Below are positions 29,419-41,745 of a stretch of DNA of 57,783 nt, piece after piece. The notes under the pieces are model-generated. The model ran no database searches, had not been told where the DNA came from, and saw only the letters and a list, made by a program, of their open reading frames with translations. Origin of the DNA: Gnetum montanum (Eukaryota; Streptophyta; Gnetopsida; Gnetales; Gnetaceae); NCBI GenBank assembly GCA_015680685.1, contig MNCI01035637.1:16746-74528 (forward strand). Reading direction: 5' to 3'. The position numbers and the translations under genes are program-made. Positions within the stretch are counted from its first letter, which is position 1; the number at the start of each line of letters is the position of its first letter.

Positions 29419-32400
29419 TACCCCCATGACTGAATAAAAACTCATCCTTGAGTTAACAAGATAGGACCAAGCTTTCTTTACAAAATTGGGAAGGTATGTA
29501 ATTATTGACTAACACTAAGTACCAACTACCTATGAGTGCCGCATTACAAAATTTTATTCGAGTGGATGCATATAAAATGACAAAGTGACAAAAAGACTAG
29601 ACAAACTTTAACAATTACAAAATTTTGTAGAGGTCTTCAAAAATCAGTTGAAGATGATTCTTCTTGTTGCCATTAGCAATGGAAAACTTCCAACCTAGAT
29701 TGTTATGTCGATGCTTCTCTGGTTATGTGCAACATTCTTGAAGGATGGACTAAAATTTCTTCTCATCATCTCATGGATTTAATAAACATGTGATGCTTGA
29801 GCTACTATCTTGTATGTGCTATGATTTGTCCATGGGCATATCCTCTATTGTCCCCCTCTTAGCTTCATTTTTGTGCCTGGCAAAAGACCTTCTTTAGGCA
29901 TTTCTTTAGCATCACCTGTAGTCACCAAAGGATCAACATTAGTTTTGGTAAATTTTACTTAATAATTAATCCTTTTTGAATCCCTTAGTTTTTGTTTAAG
30001 CACAAGGTGATGATAGCATACTATGCCCAAGGCTATGAGGTAACTAAAATCATCAAGATGTTTACATTATTTTGATTAATTAATATTAGTTACCATGATG
30101 TTTGAAAATATGATGTTAGAAAAATTCTAAAATTTCAAAGTGAACATCCCTAGCCCCCATGACTAATAAGCATAACTTCAGAATCACACAAGTTTTCAAA
30201 CAATTGAAACCAAAGGTCTAATTCAGAAGATGGCTAAGAAATATTGAACTTGAAGGATACTTTAATAGAAAATTAGGAAAAAGTAAAAAAAAATAATTGA
30301 AAGTGATGAGAAGTAATCCCAAAATTATGCATAAATTCAAAGAAACTCTCATTGGCATTCTAGAAGATATGAAGATTAGTTCAAAGCGATGATCAAAAAA
30401 ATTTATGCAAGTGGATCCTCCCCAAAGTAGGCTCACACCATAATGCCCTTGCATAACCACTTCTATAGATGTCTGTGGGCACCCAAGAAGTTAAATGTAG
30501 ACCATGCCTTTGTTCCAAACAACATAAAATGTTGTGGTTGGGATGTTGCACTATACTACACAATATCAAAAGGCTCATAATCATATGCAGTAGTGAGGTG
30601 AATAATGGGATGAGAAGGAATTGCAGAGATCGGGATGCAAGGTACTCGACGATGTTTACAATAAGTTCTTATGATAAATGTGATTAAAATGATTAGCATA
30701 CCTATCCATCCAAGTTCAAACCAAGTTCATACCATGAACAGTAACCTCGCATTGATGTGTTTCTTCCTACTGACCACCATGAGTCCACAACCACCTCAAA
30801 GAACAAACATCACTTCAAAAAGAGAAGAAAAGAGAACAAGAAAGGAAGAACCTTAGTTAGAGAGATGCCTTCAGGCATGGGTAACATATTTTTCCAACCC
30901 CATAACCAATGCTTGTAGCTTGTTATTATGTCTTAGGGGTATGCTTTGAATTCCCATTATTGTTTTATTTTCTTTTCATTTTTTTTCTTTTTCTTTTCTT
31001 TTTTCTTTTTTGATTTTTTTTGTATTTTATTTTTTTTATTTTTTTATTTTCTTAAAATGGGAACCACACCATGCAAAGACAAAGCTTCCTTGTTATTGGT
31101 TGATGGAGGAGTCATGATGCATTCCAAGAGGAGTCATAAATCACATGAAGGAAGACAAGAAGAAAACCTAACAAGTCCCCTTGAGGTCACACCCTTACCA
31201 TTCCCACTTAGTCATTCCCTCTTTCTTCAAGGTACAATGATCATTGATTAATTTTAGTTTCATAAAAGAAGAACCAAATTGTTTCCATGAAAAAGACCTT
31301 TAATTTAGAGAACTAGAGGGATGGATGAGGTGCTCTCACTGCTTTACGCAATTACTTGTCCAATCATCTTAATAGCATAGAACAAAAATCCAACACATAG
31401 CATTAACTTCTGCATCATGACTTGGCAATATTATTAACAAAAATATAAAATAAATTCATAAAATATAAAGGAAATAACTCAAGAAAAGAAAAAATATAAA
31501 AAGAATATTAAGAAATGGAAAACATATTAAGAATCAGAAAATTTTGGAAGAAATAAGAAAATGATAAGAAATTGTAAAAATAAAAAGGTGAAAACCACTT
31601 ATTAGTTCTTGAACTAGGATGGAGCATCTCCCCCATGACTAATCTTATGGCTACACATTTTGAAGATGGACTACACAATTCCTTGGTTATACACCATCAT
31701 TTTTCCATCTATCACTATTAAGGATTTAATTAATCATGTGGTAGCACATCTAACATTGGTGATAGTGTCCTTTGGATCATTTTGAGACATATCATCATCT
31801 AGATTTGAAGGTATTTTCATTTTGGGGGGTCCAGATGTATTTGCTTCTTCTTCATGATTTTCTATTTTAATCCTCAGGTCTTCATGTTTAATATCTTTTT
31901 CCAATGTATAATTAGATTGTAAGATATATGCATCTAACTCCTTTGTTTGGTATTTTTTCTTAATTCTAAAACTAATAAGCAAATCAATTATCTCCATGCA
32001 TCTTTGAAACAACTTTATATTCTCATTTTCAACTCACTAGGTGTCTTCTGGTTTAGTGGTTACAACATAGACTAGTTTTTGCTCACACACCTACTCCTAA
32101 ACTTAGTTGTGGGCTATGTTAATATTTTGAATTTTTGACCCAGAACTACACCCTTTACTATTAGTGGTAATGCATCGATTCTTTTGTCTCTCCACAATGA
32201 TAGGTTCATCATTTCTGTTAAGTGTTTGAGCAACATTGGATGTTGGCCTTTGCGTAGGATTAGAGGACATTGGTTGTGAAAGGAAGGATGTTGCATTTGA
32301 TCACCATTGTGTTGGTTTGGATGAGTTAGTAGGTCCACAAGTGTTATGCTTATGCATGAAAACCATCCTAAAGAAAGGGAACTTTTAAAATTGTGGTGGA

Positions 32401-32799
32401 GATCTGGCATTATCATTTCTGTGTATGTTTGTAGCACAAGTGGCATTCTCTCGTTGATGTCATGGTGTTGAAGCTTCCTGTGTTATTGTTGGTGATATAT
32501 GGTGGAGGGAAATATGAGAATATTGAGGATATGATGAAGGATGAGAAGTGTGAGGTGGTAATCCTTCAAAAGATGTTGTGCCACAATGATATTAAGGAGC
32601 ATGGTCGTAGTGATTTGAAGTAGAGAAAGTAGAACCAGTCGGGAAAACAGGTTGTTGAACATAATACGCATATGGGTTCGATTGGTAGTAAGGGTAATGC
32701 TGGTTTGATGATGGCCCTATGGATTTTTCCACTGCATTGGATCATAGTGTTGAGGTTGGTAAGAAGTCCCACTACAATGGTACAGTTGGGTGTAGGACT
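29419..32799 (-). other. E3 internal region downstream of gag
   Basis: A charged open frame (32012-31734, LFQRCMEIIDLL-like text and KHEDLRIKIENHEEEANTSG) lies 3' of gag. Further left, the sequence around 30400-30480 matches part of E4 near 49120-49170 (TTTGGGGAGGATCCACTTG), so the 3' parts of the two elements are related. A T-rich, CT-rich low-complexity run lies at 30958-31055. No pol domain is visible. Confidence 0.5.
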
Positions 32800-34113
32800 A
32801 TCTATAATTACCTTGTGAGAAAGATAATTTTCTAGGCATTTGCTTTTGTACAAACTTGTAATTCAATGCAAAATCCCAATACACATGTAGATGTAACATG
32901 ATTGGGCAATAGCCCTTTGGATGGCCATATAGGAAAATGTCACATCCATCATCTTCTTCTATGGTTGAGTCTATAGCCTCTTCTTCTATAGTCATTTTCC
33001 CTATTTGTCAATAAGTGTTCTTAGCTATTTCTTGGTTCTTCTTCCTCTATTTATTGTGATCACCTAATTCATTTTCTGTTACCTTCTCCTTTATAGTTTC
33101 TATGAAAGTTGTAGCTTTTTCATTTTTTGTTACCTTCTCCTTTATAGTTTTTATTTTTGAGAGAAATGATGGTCAAGACATCTATGTAGTAGTGAATAGT
33201 ATCTATCTAAGGCCACATCCAAAGGTTCATGATTTTCTTACTTCGACCCTTGGATTTGTTTTCTTAGGTTGAACACTCTTGCATAGGTTTGGTATTTTTC
33301 ATTGAAAAGTTTTACCATTGTAGACCATTGCTGGATGGAACTTGGTTCCAACGATCTATACCAACTTTCAACTTCGTCTATTAGTGTCCTAGGGAAGAGC
33401 TTAAGCTTTTTTTGGTTATTTTCAATATTTTGCAAGGCACAAGCATCATGGAAGACTTGTAAGTGATGTTGTGGATTAGAATCATAGCGTCCCACAAATT
33501 TAGGGATGTTATTCATATCAAGCCTTTTGATGTAACTTTCCTTGTGATGCCTATGGGGTATCTTAATTACCTCTGTGATAAGCATCAGGCTATTAGTGAC
33601 CAACAAGGGTTCATTATCATCAGACATGTCATGATGAAAATTTCTATTTCTATTTATCTGATTATGATGATTTTATCTATGTTCATGTTGAGGTCTTTGA
33701 TTTTTTCTGTGGTTTTGATTTCTACCCTTATTTTCACCCCATAGTAGAGCTTTGTCTCTATACCTACATTCATCTTCATCAAAACTAGATATTAAAGGGG
33801 AAGAGGAAGATGAGAAACTAGGAAGATTTCCATGGCTTTGATGGTATTCCCCATAGTCCCTTGATTTATCTTTTTCAAGTTTTGAGGAGGTCCTAGGCCT
33901 TGAGGCCTCCCTTGATCCAGGACTTACTTCATCTTCTCTAAGGTTGTCTACCTTAGGTGAATGGAGTCCTTGAGCATAGTTAGGGTGGTCATGAACATAT
34001 GAAACCCCTGCTTGAGGTTGGTCACTCCAATTTTCTTTAGTATATATCTCATTGGTTCTCCTATGCATGTTCTCTTCATATGATGCATTATCACTTCCTT
34101 GTGAAAGAGACAT
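32800..34113 (-). pseudogene. E3 gag
   Basis: The frame starts MSLSQGSDNASYEENMHRRT and encodes a charged, serine-rich N-terminus. After a break, a second segment (33627-33238) carries the gag capsid-like part: MNNIPKFVGRYDSNPQHHLQ, VFHDACALQNIENNQKK, LFPRTLIDEVESWYRSLEP and NEKYQTYARVFNLRKQ. A later piece (32995-32800) has CDIFLYGHPKGYCP, a cysteine-containing motif also found in E4 gag, and ends in LSFSQGNYR. Stops break the frame between pieces. Gag forms the particle that packages element RNA. Confidence 0.7.
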
Positions 34114-34238
34114 TCTTGTTAGTGTATAATGTGTGTGACTTAGTATTTTCTCAAAGATAGTTTTTTAATGCATTTATAACGATCATGTATGATATAACTA
34201 ATCTAGATAACTAGAACCATCCCTAACAACAGTGCTAA

Positions 34239-35224
34239 TGATGAGCGGAGAGGTACCCCCTACGCCCAACCATACGAATCACAAGTGTTCATGCACGATT
34301 TGATTGAATTTCATAGATGGGACTAGTTGTGGCATCTAGATTCTTAAGCCTTGATCGCAGTTCACTGTCTTTCGACTTGGACTAGTGGTAGCTTTGTCAC
34401 ATATGGTTTAGTCCAGAGTGAGCCATATGATAATTGATGTTGTTTCAGCCTTATGTTACTCCTAACTATAATAGAGAAATCAATTACTTAATCTAATTAA
34501 CAACATAAAGTAAAGTCTAAACTAGCCTACACACGATGAGTGTCCATTCCTAGCTTTCCATACACACCTTGAACCCACGTATCCACCACTAGGATTACCA
34601 AGCACTATGCTACTAGGTGAACTAAGCAATAATGCTTCTTGAATTACCAAGTAAATACGTATTTACACTTGAAACTAGTCACACTCATTCTACCAATTCA
34701 TTAATATGCATGGAAATGTAAATATTAACTAATTACATGGAATATAAATTGTATTAAAAGTAAATTTAATCTAAGTCAAACTGCTGCAATGAATAAGAAT
34801 CAATCTTGATCTTATTGTTGTTCATGAAATGTGTCCAAGTACATTGCCACTTGAATAAGACATCGTACAACTAACTCAGATCCACACTTTGGGCACTCAC
34901 TGATTGTTGTTTAAGACTATGGAATAAAACTGCAAGAGTTCAGCTACTCTATTGATTAAAGAATTGCATAAACATGGCTATGAGCATGTATTTATAGATT
35001 TTATTGCTAGGCTGCATCAATAGGGCCTCATCAATGCATGAAATGATGCATCAGTAGGGCCCAATTATGGAGATCTTGTTATTGGGGCCTTCTTAATGAG
35101 GCCAAGATATCAAGGCTAAGATATTGAAGCCAAAGATCGTGGCTAAGATATTGGGGCTAAGATATTTGAATTGACTAAAAATTGACTTTTTTCTCAGATA
35201 TCCTAGCCAATTGACGACTCATCA
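34239..35224 (-). repeat. E3 5' LTR
   Basis: Direct repeat of 28423-29418, with many scattered substitutions, mainly transitions. A minus-strand TATA-like box is near 34988-34996. The exact target duplication AATAA follows at 35225-35229. Confidence 0.85.
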
Positions 35225-35926
35225 AATAACTAGATAACTTATTATTTAACTTAAAGTTCTAAATGATAATTTCAACAACTATTTGAAAATCATTTTAAAA
35301 CTTTTTTCTTGTTTATGTTCTTTTTAATGTAGGCTTTTGTTAATGGGTGTTGATGTTATTTTCTTGGCATTTCAATTCATTGTTTTGTCAACTTTATTTA
35401 CATGAAAATATAAACAAAAGACCAAGAATTTAACTTAATAGAGATAGACAAATTGTATTTTGGTTGAACTGTTCTGAAGTTCTCTTTTCTTTTTCCCTAC
35501 ATATGACTACTCTAAACAAAACTTTTGAAGCTTCTAAACTGTTCAAAGAATTCAGCATAATGCACTACAACTAACATTTGAAATCTTGTCATTTTTTCAA
35601 TGGAAGCGCCTACATTATTTTTTTTTTCTCAAGATTAGCAATATACTCTTTTCAAGAATAAAGAAAATTCCTTTGTTTGTCTCCTAATTTAATTGACCAT
35701 TTGAAAATAGATGAAAAATCTCACTGCTACTCTAAGGTCTTAAAATTTTTGTTGTTTCCTTTATTTGAACTAAAAGTAGCATATTTCCATCTTATTTTTG
35801 ATAAAGTTTTTTTCACTCTTATTGATTATGGAGGAAGATAATAAGAATCCTCATGCTTATTTGATGAAAATTTCTTAGCAAAATCCTCTTATTAAGTTTT
35901 TAATTTAATTCATTTCTATATTATAG

Positions 35927-36208
35927 GTTTCCAGGGCATCATCATGTGAAAGAAATTGGAATGAATATGTATTTATTCACTCAACAAAATGCAACAGACT
36001 ATTCAATGCAAAGGCTGAAGATTTAGTTTTTGTTCATTCAAATATTAGGTTATTATCTCAAGCTTCTCAAGATTACAAAATGGGCCCTCCTTGAATGTGG
36101 GATTATAGAGGATCTATGGATGATGGAGATGATGAACCTTCTATGGAAGCTCTAGATTCCAATTATGAAAATATGTTTGATGGTGACAAAAATAAAAAAC
36201 ATATATAA
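35927..36208 (+). pseudogene. hAT transposase C-terminal exon (dimerisation domain)
   Basis: After the acceptor TTATAG, the frame reads VSRASSCERNWNEYVFIHST, KCNRLFNAKAEDLVFVHSN and IRLLSQ. This is the hAT C-terminal dimerisation motif, normally SSSGCERNWSxFxxIHxKKRNRL then LVYVHYNLRL. A TGA follows KMGPP, and the same frame then runs through an acidic tail (SMDDGDDEPSMEALDSNYEN) to TAA at 36206-36208. This completes the transposase gene, so it once had at least two coding exons. Confidence 0.85.
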
Positions 36209-36413
36209 AAATAACAATAACAATATCATATAAACAATATTAAGCATGTTACAAGTTTAGCATGTTAATGTATTAGACTTAATATGTCATGTACTCATGT
36301 AAAAAATTTTATCTATCAATGACCAAAACTATTCTTAATATATATTTTTGTTTTTTTTACTATTTTTTAAAAAATAATTTATTTTTTAAATAGCTTCTTT
36401 TGCAACTTTTGTC
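36209..36413. other. AT-rich 3' flank of the hAT gene
   Basis: Mostly A/T runs. No gene, terminal inverted repeat or other structure is recognised. Confidence 0.4.
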
Positions 36414-36959
36414 TCTTCCTAAGTATATTATGTCAACATGAAGCATCTCAAGAGGCTCACAAGTAATTTACTTCACCCTACTTTCTAAATAATTGAATAT
36501 AAAACTTTACATGATGGAAGCAACGGGCCCCAAACCTTTGTAACAATCATCCATGGTTGATACCAAGATGAGAACTGCGAAATATGAAAAACATATCTTT
36601 ATCCAAATTTTTATTTGGCTATGATCATCCTCTATTCACTTTTTTTTACATCTAATGGCTTCTCCAAACAAATGTGTGGTTATAACTGGGATTAATTGAT
36701 CAACCTGTAAGGAGGGAATGCACATTATTAACAATATTCAGTTGTATTATTGCATGTTCCAAGAGTAAGATAACGACGAGAGAAAGGCTGGTTCAAATTA
36801 GGAAGTTGCCTGAAGAAAAAATTGGAAAGAATTGACTGGTACATTTTTAAGCCCAAAACTTTCCAAAATTTATCAGTGTACAAACTAGCATTCACAAACG
36901 TTCCCAAGCTTATTCATACGTTTGGGAATTTAGGCAAATACGCTACCACAGCCTATGAA

Positions 36960-37520
36960 CCGGCGTTTAAGAGTTTTGATGTGGTTTTGTTGAGGGAGGT
37001 GCAGATCTTGAATCATCAAACATGACAACTTTGTAAAGCTTTAGCAACTTCCGAAAGGGTGCTGCTACAAAGAAGGACCCTCAATTTGGTGAACATAGAG
37101 TGGGTGCCATATGCAATGGAATTGCTCTGCATGGCCGTGGGCTTCTTCTCTCCTTCGTTTTCACTGACTACATGAGAGCGGCAATTCGCTATGACCCATG
37201 ACTGGATTGGTCTTGAAGAAGATGAACCTGCCCATCAACCAATAGAGCAGCTTGCAAGCTTTAGAGCCATGTCAAACGTCTTGATGATCAGACCATATGG
37301 TGGACTGAAACTACTGAGCGTACAAGGTTGCTGTTCAGAACAAGAACAGGCCATCGATTATTACTCTTTTTAGGCAAAGCATTCCTCAGCTTGCAGGCAG
37401 CTCTAAGAAGGAAGGACACATTATCAGTGACCATTCTCCTTCTAGAAACAAGCCTGACATTATCCTTACTGCATCTAGCTTCAGCGTTCAAAGTTGGAGC
37501 CTGGCTTGTGCAGGCACCTC
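36960..37520 (+). pseudogene. Transketolase pseudogene, copy 1
   Basis: Reading frames in turn give GADLESSNMTTL-like text (copy 1 GRCRS by frameshift), [85 protein letters not shown] and NKPDIILTASS. This is the pyrimidine-binding domain of plant transketolase (usually [25 protein letters not shown] and [20 protein letters not shown]), a thiamine-diphosphate enzyme of the Calvin and pentose-phosphate pathways. About 12 codons are deleted between AAIR and MTHD, and several stops and frameshifts follow. The stretch is free of introns, which would fit a retrocopy or capture from cDNA. Confidence 0.85.
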
Positions 37521-37876
37521 AAATGCAATTCCAAGGAGGTCTTTGAAAGGGTTGCTTTGGATGTTTGAGAGCCGCAGATTTGTTTTTGCTCGTACGTGGG
37601 CACAATATGTGCTGTTGTGATGGGCTTTAGCATGAAAATTTGAAGGTCTCGAGAGCTTGTAGTTGCTTGTCTTGTTTATTTCCGAGCTTCTTACCTGGCC
37701 ATGGCTGTCATTGAACTTTGTTGAGAACTAGGAGTCACGTGAGTGAAATAATACTTGGGATAGGTTATCGGAAATAGATTTGAGAGCTTTTTCTGGTATC
37801 TATTCACGAGGCGACCTTGTACCAGGATTCCAAACCCTAAGTCTTTGTGGTTAAGAAAATTAAAAGTAACACCTGT

Positions 37877-38399
37877 TGTGAGAGATGTCCCAAGTGGTGG
37901 TTCTCTTGGGCTCTCCCCATGGTTCGAGGGCCATGGAACACTCTGAGGCACCCTCAGGTGGCTCTCAAGTGTTACGAATCCCACCCCAGCTTGGTGGTAC
38001 CAAGCTAGCAATAGGACACACTCCTGTTGCTACTCTCTTCTCTAAGTCCTCTTCCTTCCCTCTTCTCTATGAAGAACTACATGGCCCTGATTCTACGGCG
38101 GTTGTAGATATGTAGGCAACCAAGACTGGATAGTTTTGGTGCGGTGCCATGCCACACCTTGTACTAGATCATGAGGGATCTGGGGGTGAGGTACCTTCCT
38201 TTGTAGGTGCATCGTCTCCCCTCCCATCGATGTGGTCTACAAGGTTGTGTGTGTACTTGTTTTCTTGGTTCTCTTCTGCTTGCACTTGGGAGAGATGCTT
38301 GCTTGTTTGAGGCGTATTCCCCAGGTCTTCCGCCCTAGATCCTTTGGATCTTTGTGAATTCCTTGGGGTGCCGGGCAACGTTGGGGCAACGTTGTTACA
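37877..38399 (+). repeat. E5 5' LTR
   Basis: 523 bp, GC-richer than the surroundings. The 3' end contains a short tandem GGGCAACGTT repeat before TTACA. Followed two bases later by the tRNA-iMet-type primer binding site. Confidence 0.9.
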
Positions 38400-40587
38400 G
38401 ATGGTATCGGAGCGTTTTTGTTTTAGTCAGTGGTAAAAGTTTCGCTAAGCGGGTATCAGGGTTTTTGGTTTGTGAGGTTTCCGATAGAAACTAGCTAACC
38501 CCATCCTCAACTTTGGTTAACCGCTCCTTTGAAGGGTGGCCTTGTGCTCTTTGGTGGTGATACCCCATTGAGCTTGTTTGGTTAATGGTAATAAGGAAGG
38601 TGGTATCGAGACGGTCGTCTCCTGTAAGCAGTTGATGTTTGGGACTTGTTCCTAGCAGTGGTCCTATGTTCATGAACTCGTGGGGCTTGTTCTTAGAGAC
38701 AGAATGTTGGTACCCTGGTGAAATTCATGAAACCTCCCTTGTGAGGTCATGTTGTTGATGTAAATTAAAGATACATATTTCTCTTCTTGTAGGCAAGGCA
38801 TGATCTTGTGTACTCTCATAGTTTTTGGGGGTCTTCAGAGTAACTTTCTTGTTGGGGTTCTCTTGTAGACCATCCTGATTGTAAACCCTTCGGGGGATGA
38901 ATTATTTTATGTTTGAGTTGTAATGATCTTGATGAAAGCCCATTCCATGTAAAAACTATCTTGAGGACCTGGTCCTCCTATGGGCAAGATGTTGTTGTTG
39001 ACTTGTGTCTATTGTTTGGGTTGAATGACAATAGGTAGTGGTGCGGCCTTATCCACCACAAATTGATGTAAATGGGCCTAACTGGGATGTATGAAACAAA
39101 ACCCAGATCTCCCAAGATGAAACAGAAATTCTTGGTATCTTGAGTTGTTCTCAAGGGAAAATTGAAATTGGGTAAGACTTGTGAACCCATGTCTTCCCCC
39201 AGCTGGTGACAGTTCCACGATTTGGTTCTATTGGCGATATTGACTACTTGGGTACGTATGATGATTGTGATACTTACCTATGGAAGAAACCTCCCAAAGA
39301 GGATCCTTCCTTCAAGTGCAAAAATCTACTGAAAGGTGCTAATCGTGAGACTGGCAGTCATTCGTGATATAGTGGGGAAATGCAAATTCGGAGAACATTG
39401 ATGTTCCTCAGAGAATTCATGATTTGGTTACTCTCAGAGGTGACTCTATGTTGTTCTTGGACCTTGTGTTCAGAAAATGGTGCTTGTCCCATAACTTGGT
39501 GTGGGAAGGATGGCTTGCATGTGGAAAATGTGGGTGTCCCTTCTCCATGAACGGGATATTATGGTTGCATTCGATGATGTGCTTATAGCTGATATGAGAC
39601 AGGTGATGGAGGATTGTCATGGGATTGGTTGCCCAATTGACCCTCCCTTGTTCTAACATTCGAGCAAGCATTCTCGATGTTGGACAATCACAAGAGGTGT
39701 TGCTGAAAGTTGGGGCTTGTTATATGTAGCCTCTTCGAGAAGTTTCCAAATAGATTTTTGGACCTTCTCTCTCTTGTTGGAATACTAGGAAATGATGTAT
39801 GATGGATTGAGGCATGCGATGCTGGTGTCTGCAGACGGCAAGGTCAAGCTCAAAGATCTGCCCTTGTACCTTGTTTGTAAGGGAGAACATGCTTGACTCC
39901 CTTCATACCAGCTTGAACAAAAACGATGAGAAAAGAGATTGCCCACGGTACCGATGCATGTGGAGTCAGTGCTTAGATGGTTGCACTGGTGAGACCCCAT
40001 GGGTCCCGATGCGAGTAGCAGAACATGGAGTTCTGAACTCGATGCAAGTAGCAGAACATGGAGTTCTGGCAAGCATGAGTTGCTTGCGGAGACAGGGCTC
40101 TTAGGAGCATGTCCTCCCTCTCAGTGTGATGTTCCCAAGTCCCACACCATGGGTAGTGACCTTGGTGAGCCCTCAAAAAAAAATGAAGGGGTGCTGAGAT
40201 GCCATTCACAGAGGAACTCGGCGGGACTTGTGGAAGAGGACCGATCTTCTTGCATAAGTTATGGGTTTACGCAAGAAGATATGTCTCTAGACCCTTAAAA
40301 GGGACGGATCTAGGGGATTCCTTAGAGACGTTGGCCCTTTGGGTTGGACTCTCCCGCTCGTATAGAGAAGGGAAGTCTTGGGCTTCCTCCAATTGCCCTT
40401 GCGTTTCATGCAAGGCATTGGATGGAAGGACGTATCAGGTATTGGGGTTGGTTCCTTCCTTCAAGCCTGGCGTCTATGGAGTTGACGGATCCCCGGAATT
40501 GACGGAGTCCGAACCCATGTGAAGTGTACACTCGAAGCTATCCTAGGCTCCGCTCCGAGGACGTCGCTTCTTTATGTGGGGGAGGAT
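38400..40587 (+). other. E5 interior, no identifiable retroelement gene
   Basis: Short frames are present. One (about 39206-39365) reads VPRFGSIGDIDYLGTYDDCD, another (about 39795-39890) LRHAMLVSADGKVKLKDLPL, and a third (39999-40298) carries a duplicated SSRTWSSELDA phrase arising from a 29 bp tandem duplication at about 40010-40070. None matches gag, protease, RT or integrase. These may be traces of captured host sequence; no family is recognised. Confidence 0.4.
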
Positions 40588-41110
40588 TGTGAGAGATGTC
40601 CCAAGTGGTGGTTCTCTTGGGCTCTCCCCATGGTTCGGGGGCCATGGAACACTCTGAGGCGCCCTCAGGTGGCTCTCAAGTGTTACGAATCCCACCCCAG
40701 CTTGGTGGTACCAAGCTAGCAATAGGACACACTCCTGTTCCTACTCTCTTCTCTAAGTCCTCTTCCTTCCCTCTTCTCTGTGGAGAACTACATGGCCCTG
40801 ATTCTACGGCGGTTGTAGATATGTAAGCAACCAAGACTGGATAGTTTTGGTGCGGTGCCATGCCACACCTTGTACTAGATCGTGAGGGATCTGGGGGTGA
40901 GGTACCTTCCTTTGTAGGTGCATCGTCTCCCCTCCCATCGATGTGGTCTACAAGGTTGTGTGTGTACTTGTTTTCTTGGTTCTCTTCTGCTTGCACTTGG
41001 GAGAGATGCTTGCTTGTTTGAGGCGTATTCCCCAGGTCTTCCGCCCTAGATCCTTCGGATCTTTGTGAATTCCTTGGGGTGCCGGGCAACGTTGGGGCAA
41101 CGTTGTTACA
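40588..41110 (+). repeat. E5 3' LTR
   Basis: Same length as the left LTR, with eight substitutions by eye, mostly transitions. Preceded directly by the polypurine tract. Confidence 0.9.
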
Positions 41111-41365
41111 CCTATACTCCACGGAAAAGCGAGCATTCTAATTCATTGGACAGATCACTATGGTCACTTTATCATAACGGAACAATATCAAGAATATCCG
41201 TCGCAAGAAGTTAAAGCAACAAGAGACGACAGAGATGCATTTTAGTGTCATCCAAAAAATATTTGGATACCTAGTTCCACGACGCCGATGCTGCTTCTAA
41301 ACCAACAAGAATTACCATTATTGTTGGACTCCAATAAAAATGATTTATGTATCTAGCCTTTCTCG
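41111..41365 (+). pseudogene. Coding-like stretch of the repeat unit, right of E5
   Basis: It corresponds to the frame at 56891-57166 in copy 2 (LIHWTDHYGHFIITKQYQGY, MHFSVIQKIFGYLVPR). Here it is broken by stops and by E5. The family is not recognised. Confidence 0.3.
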
Positions 41366-41505
41366 TAATGTGAACGAGGATGATATAGTTGCACATTTGG
41401 GGAGAATGGCAATATTTTGAACAACCGAATTTCTGAGGCCAGTCAAAAAAACATAAAATTAAAAGTTAAAAATATATATATTTGAGAGACTGTGTCGTGC
41501 CTCTT

Positions 41506-41745
41506 TCAAATCCTGACCTCCGCTGCCATGCGCAGTCCTCTGCGCCACGGTGCTGACCTGTAACCGCCACTGCTTGATTCGCCCCTCACATCCCGCATCA
41601 CCTCGGCCCTCGCCAGCGCGTCATCCAGTAACGCCTGGAGTGTTGAACCCATGCTGTTGTAGTTTTTGTCACAAATATGGAAGAACCTATATTTATCATA
41701 TTTACTTACATTGTCATGAAATGGAAACACCAAAAACTTAGCCAT
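41506..41745 (-). pseudogene. GC-rich captured exon-like fragment
   Basis: A 79-codon minus-strand frame contains MGSTLQALLDDALARAEVMR. GC content rises sharply at about 41515-41660. Copy 2 of the repeat unit lacks this segment, so it was inserted into copy 1 or lost from copy 2. The composition suggests a gene exon; family not recognised. Confidence 0.35.

Larger units (their letters stand above)
28423..35224 (-). mobile_element. E3, gag-only Athila-like LTR retrotransposon in the hAT intron
   Basis: LTRs 28423-29418 and 34239-35224 (996 and 986 bp) have perfect 7 bp ends TGATGAG...CTCATCA and are flanked by an exact 5 bp target duplication, AATAA (28418-28422 and 35225-35229). The primer site next to the right LTR reads, on the minus strand, TTAGCACTGTTGTTAGGGAT, a decayed form of the TGGCGCCGTTGCCGGGGA (tRNA-Asp) type. 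The polypurine tract AGTCATGGGGGTA adjoins the left LTR. The body has gag but no protease, RT or integrase that I can find, so the copy is an internally deleted, non-autonomous relative of E4. Confidence 0.85.
28218..35926 (+). other. hAT transposase intron, enlarged by LTR element E3
   Basis: The donor GTAAGT is at 28218 and the acceptor TTATAG at 35921-35926, and the coding phase matches across them. Without E3 (28423-35224 plus one target repeat) the intron would be about 900 bases. Flanks 28218-28417 and 35230-35926 are AT-rich and otherwise featureless. Confidence 0.75.
37877..41110 (+). mobile_element. E5, compact 3.2 kb LTR retrotransposon, young
   Basis: Two 523 bp LTRs (37877-38399 and 40588-41110) have ends TGTGAGAGATG...GTTGTTACA. 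I count eight substitutions between them and no gaps. The primer site after the left LTR, TGGTATCGGAGC (38402-38413), matches the initiator-Met tRNA type with one change. The polypurine tract TGTGGGGGAGGAT precedes the right LTR. The target duplication is CCTGT (37872-37876) against CCTAT (41111-41115). The related locus near 56980 lacks the element. The 2188 bp interior encodes no recognisable gag or pol, so it is non-autonomous and was mobilised in trans. Confidence 0.9.

Noticed and set aside
30958-31055. T-rich tract as a polyadenylation tail of a retroposon
   Set aside because: Interrupted by many C and G bases, no target duplication or source gene seen. It is low-complexity sequence in the E3 interior.
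36414-36430. Helitron 5' end at the transketolase unit edge
   Set aside because: The edge CTTCCTAAG does not clearly give the TC start between A and T, and no CTRR end with hairpin was found. Element class left open.
37829-37838. Telomere-like AAACCCTAA
   Set aside because: A single occurrence (also once in copy 2 near 56915), no tandem array.
39785-40298. Overlapping open frames on both strands in the E5 interior
   Set aside because: They arise from a locally GC-rich tandem duplication; none shows a gag or pol motif or a family match.
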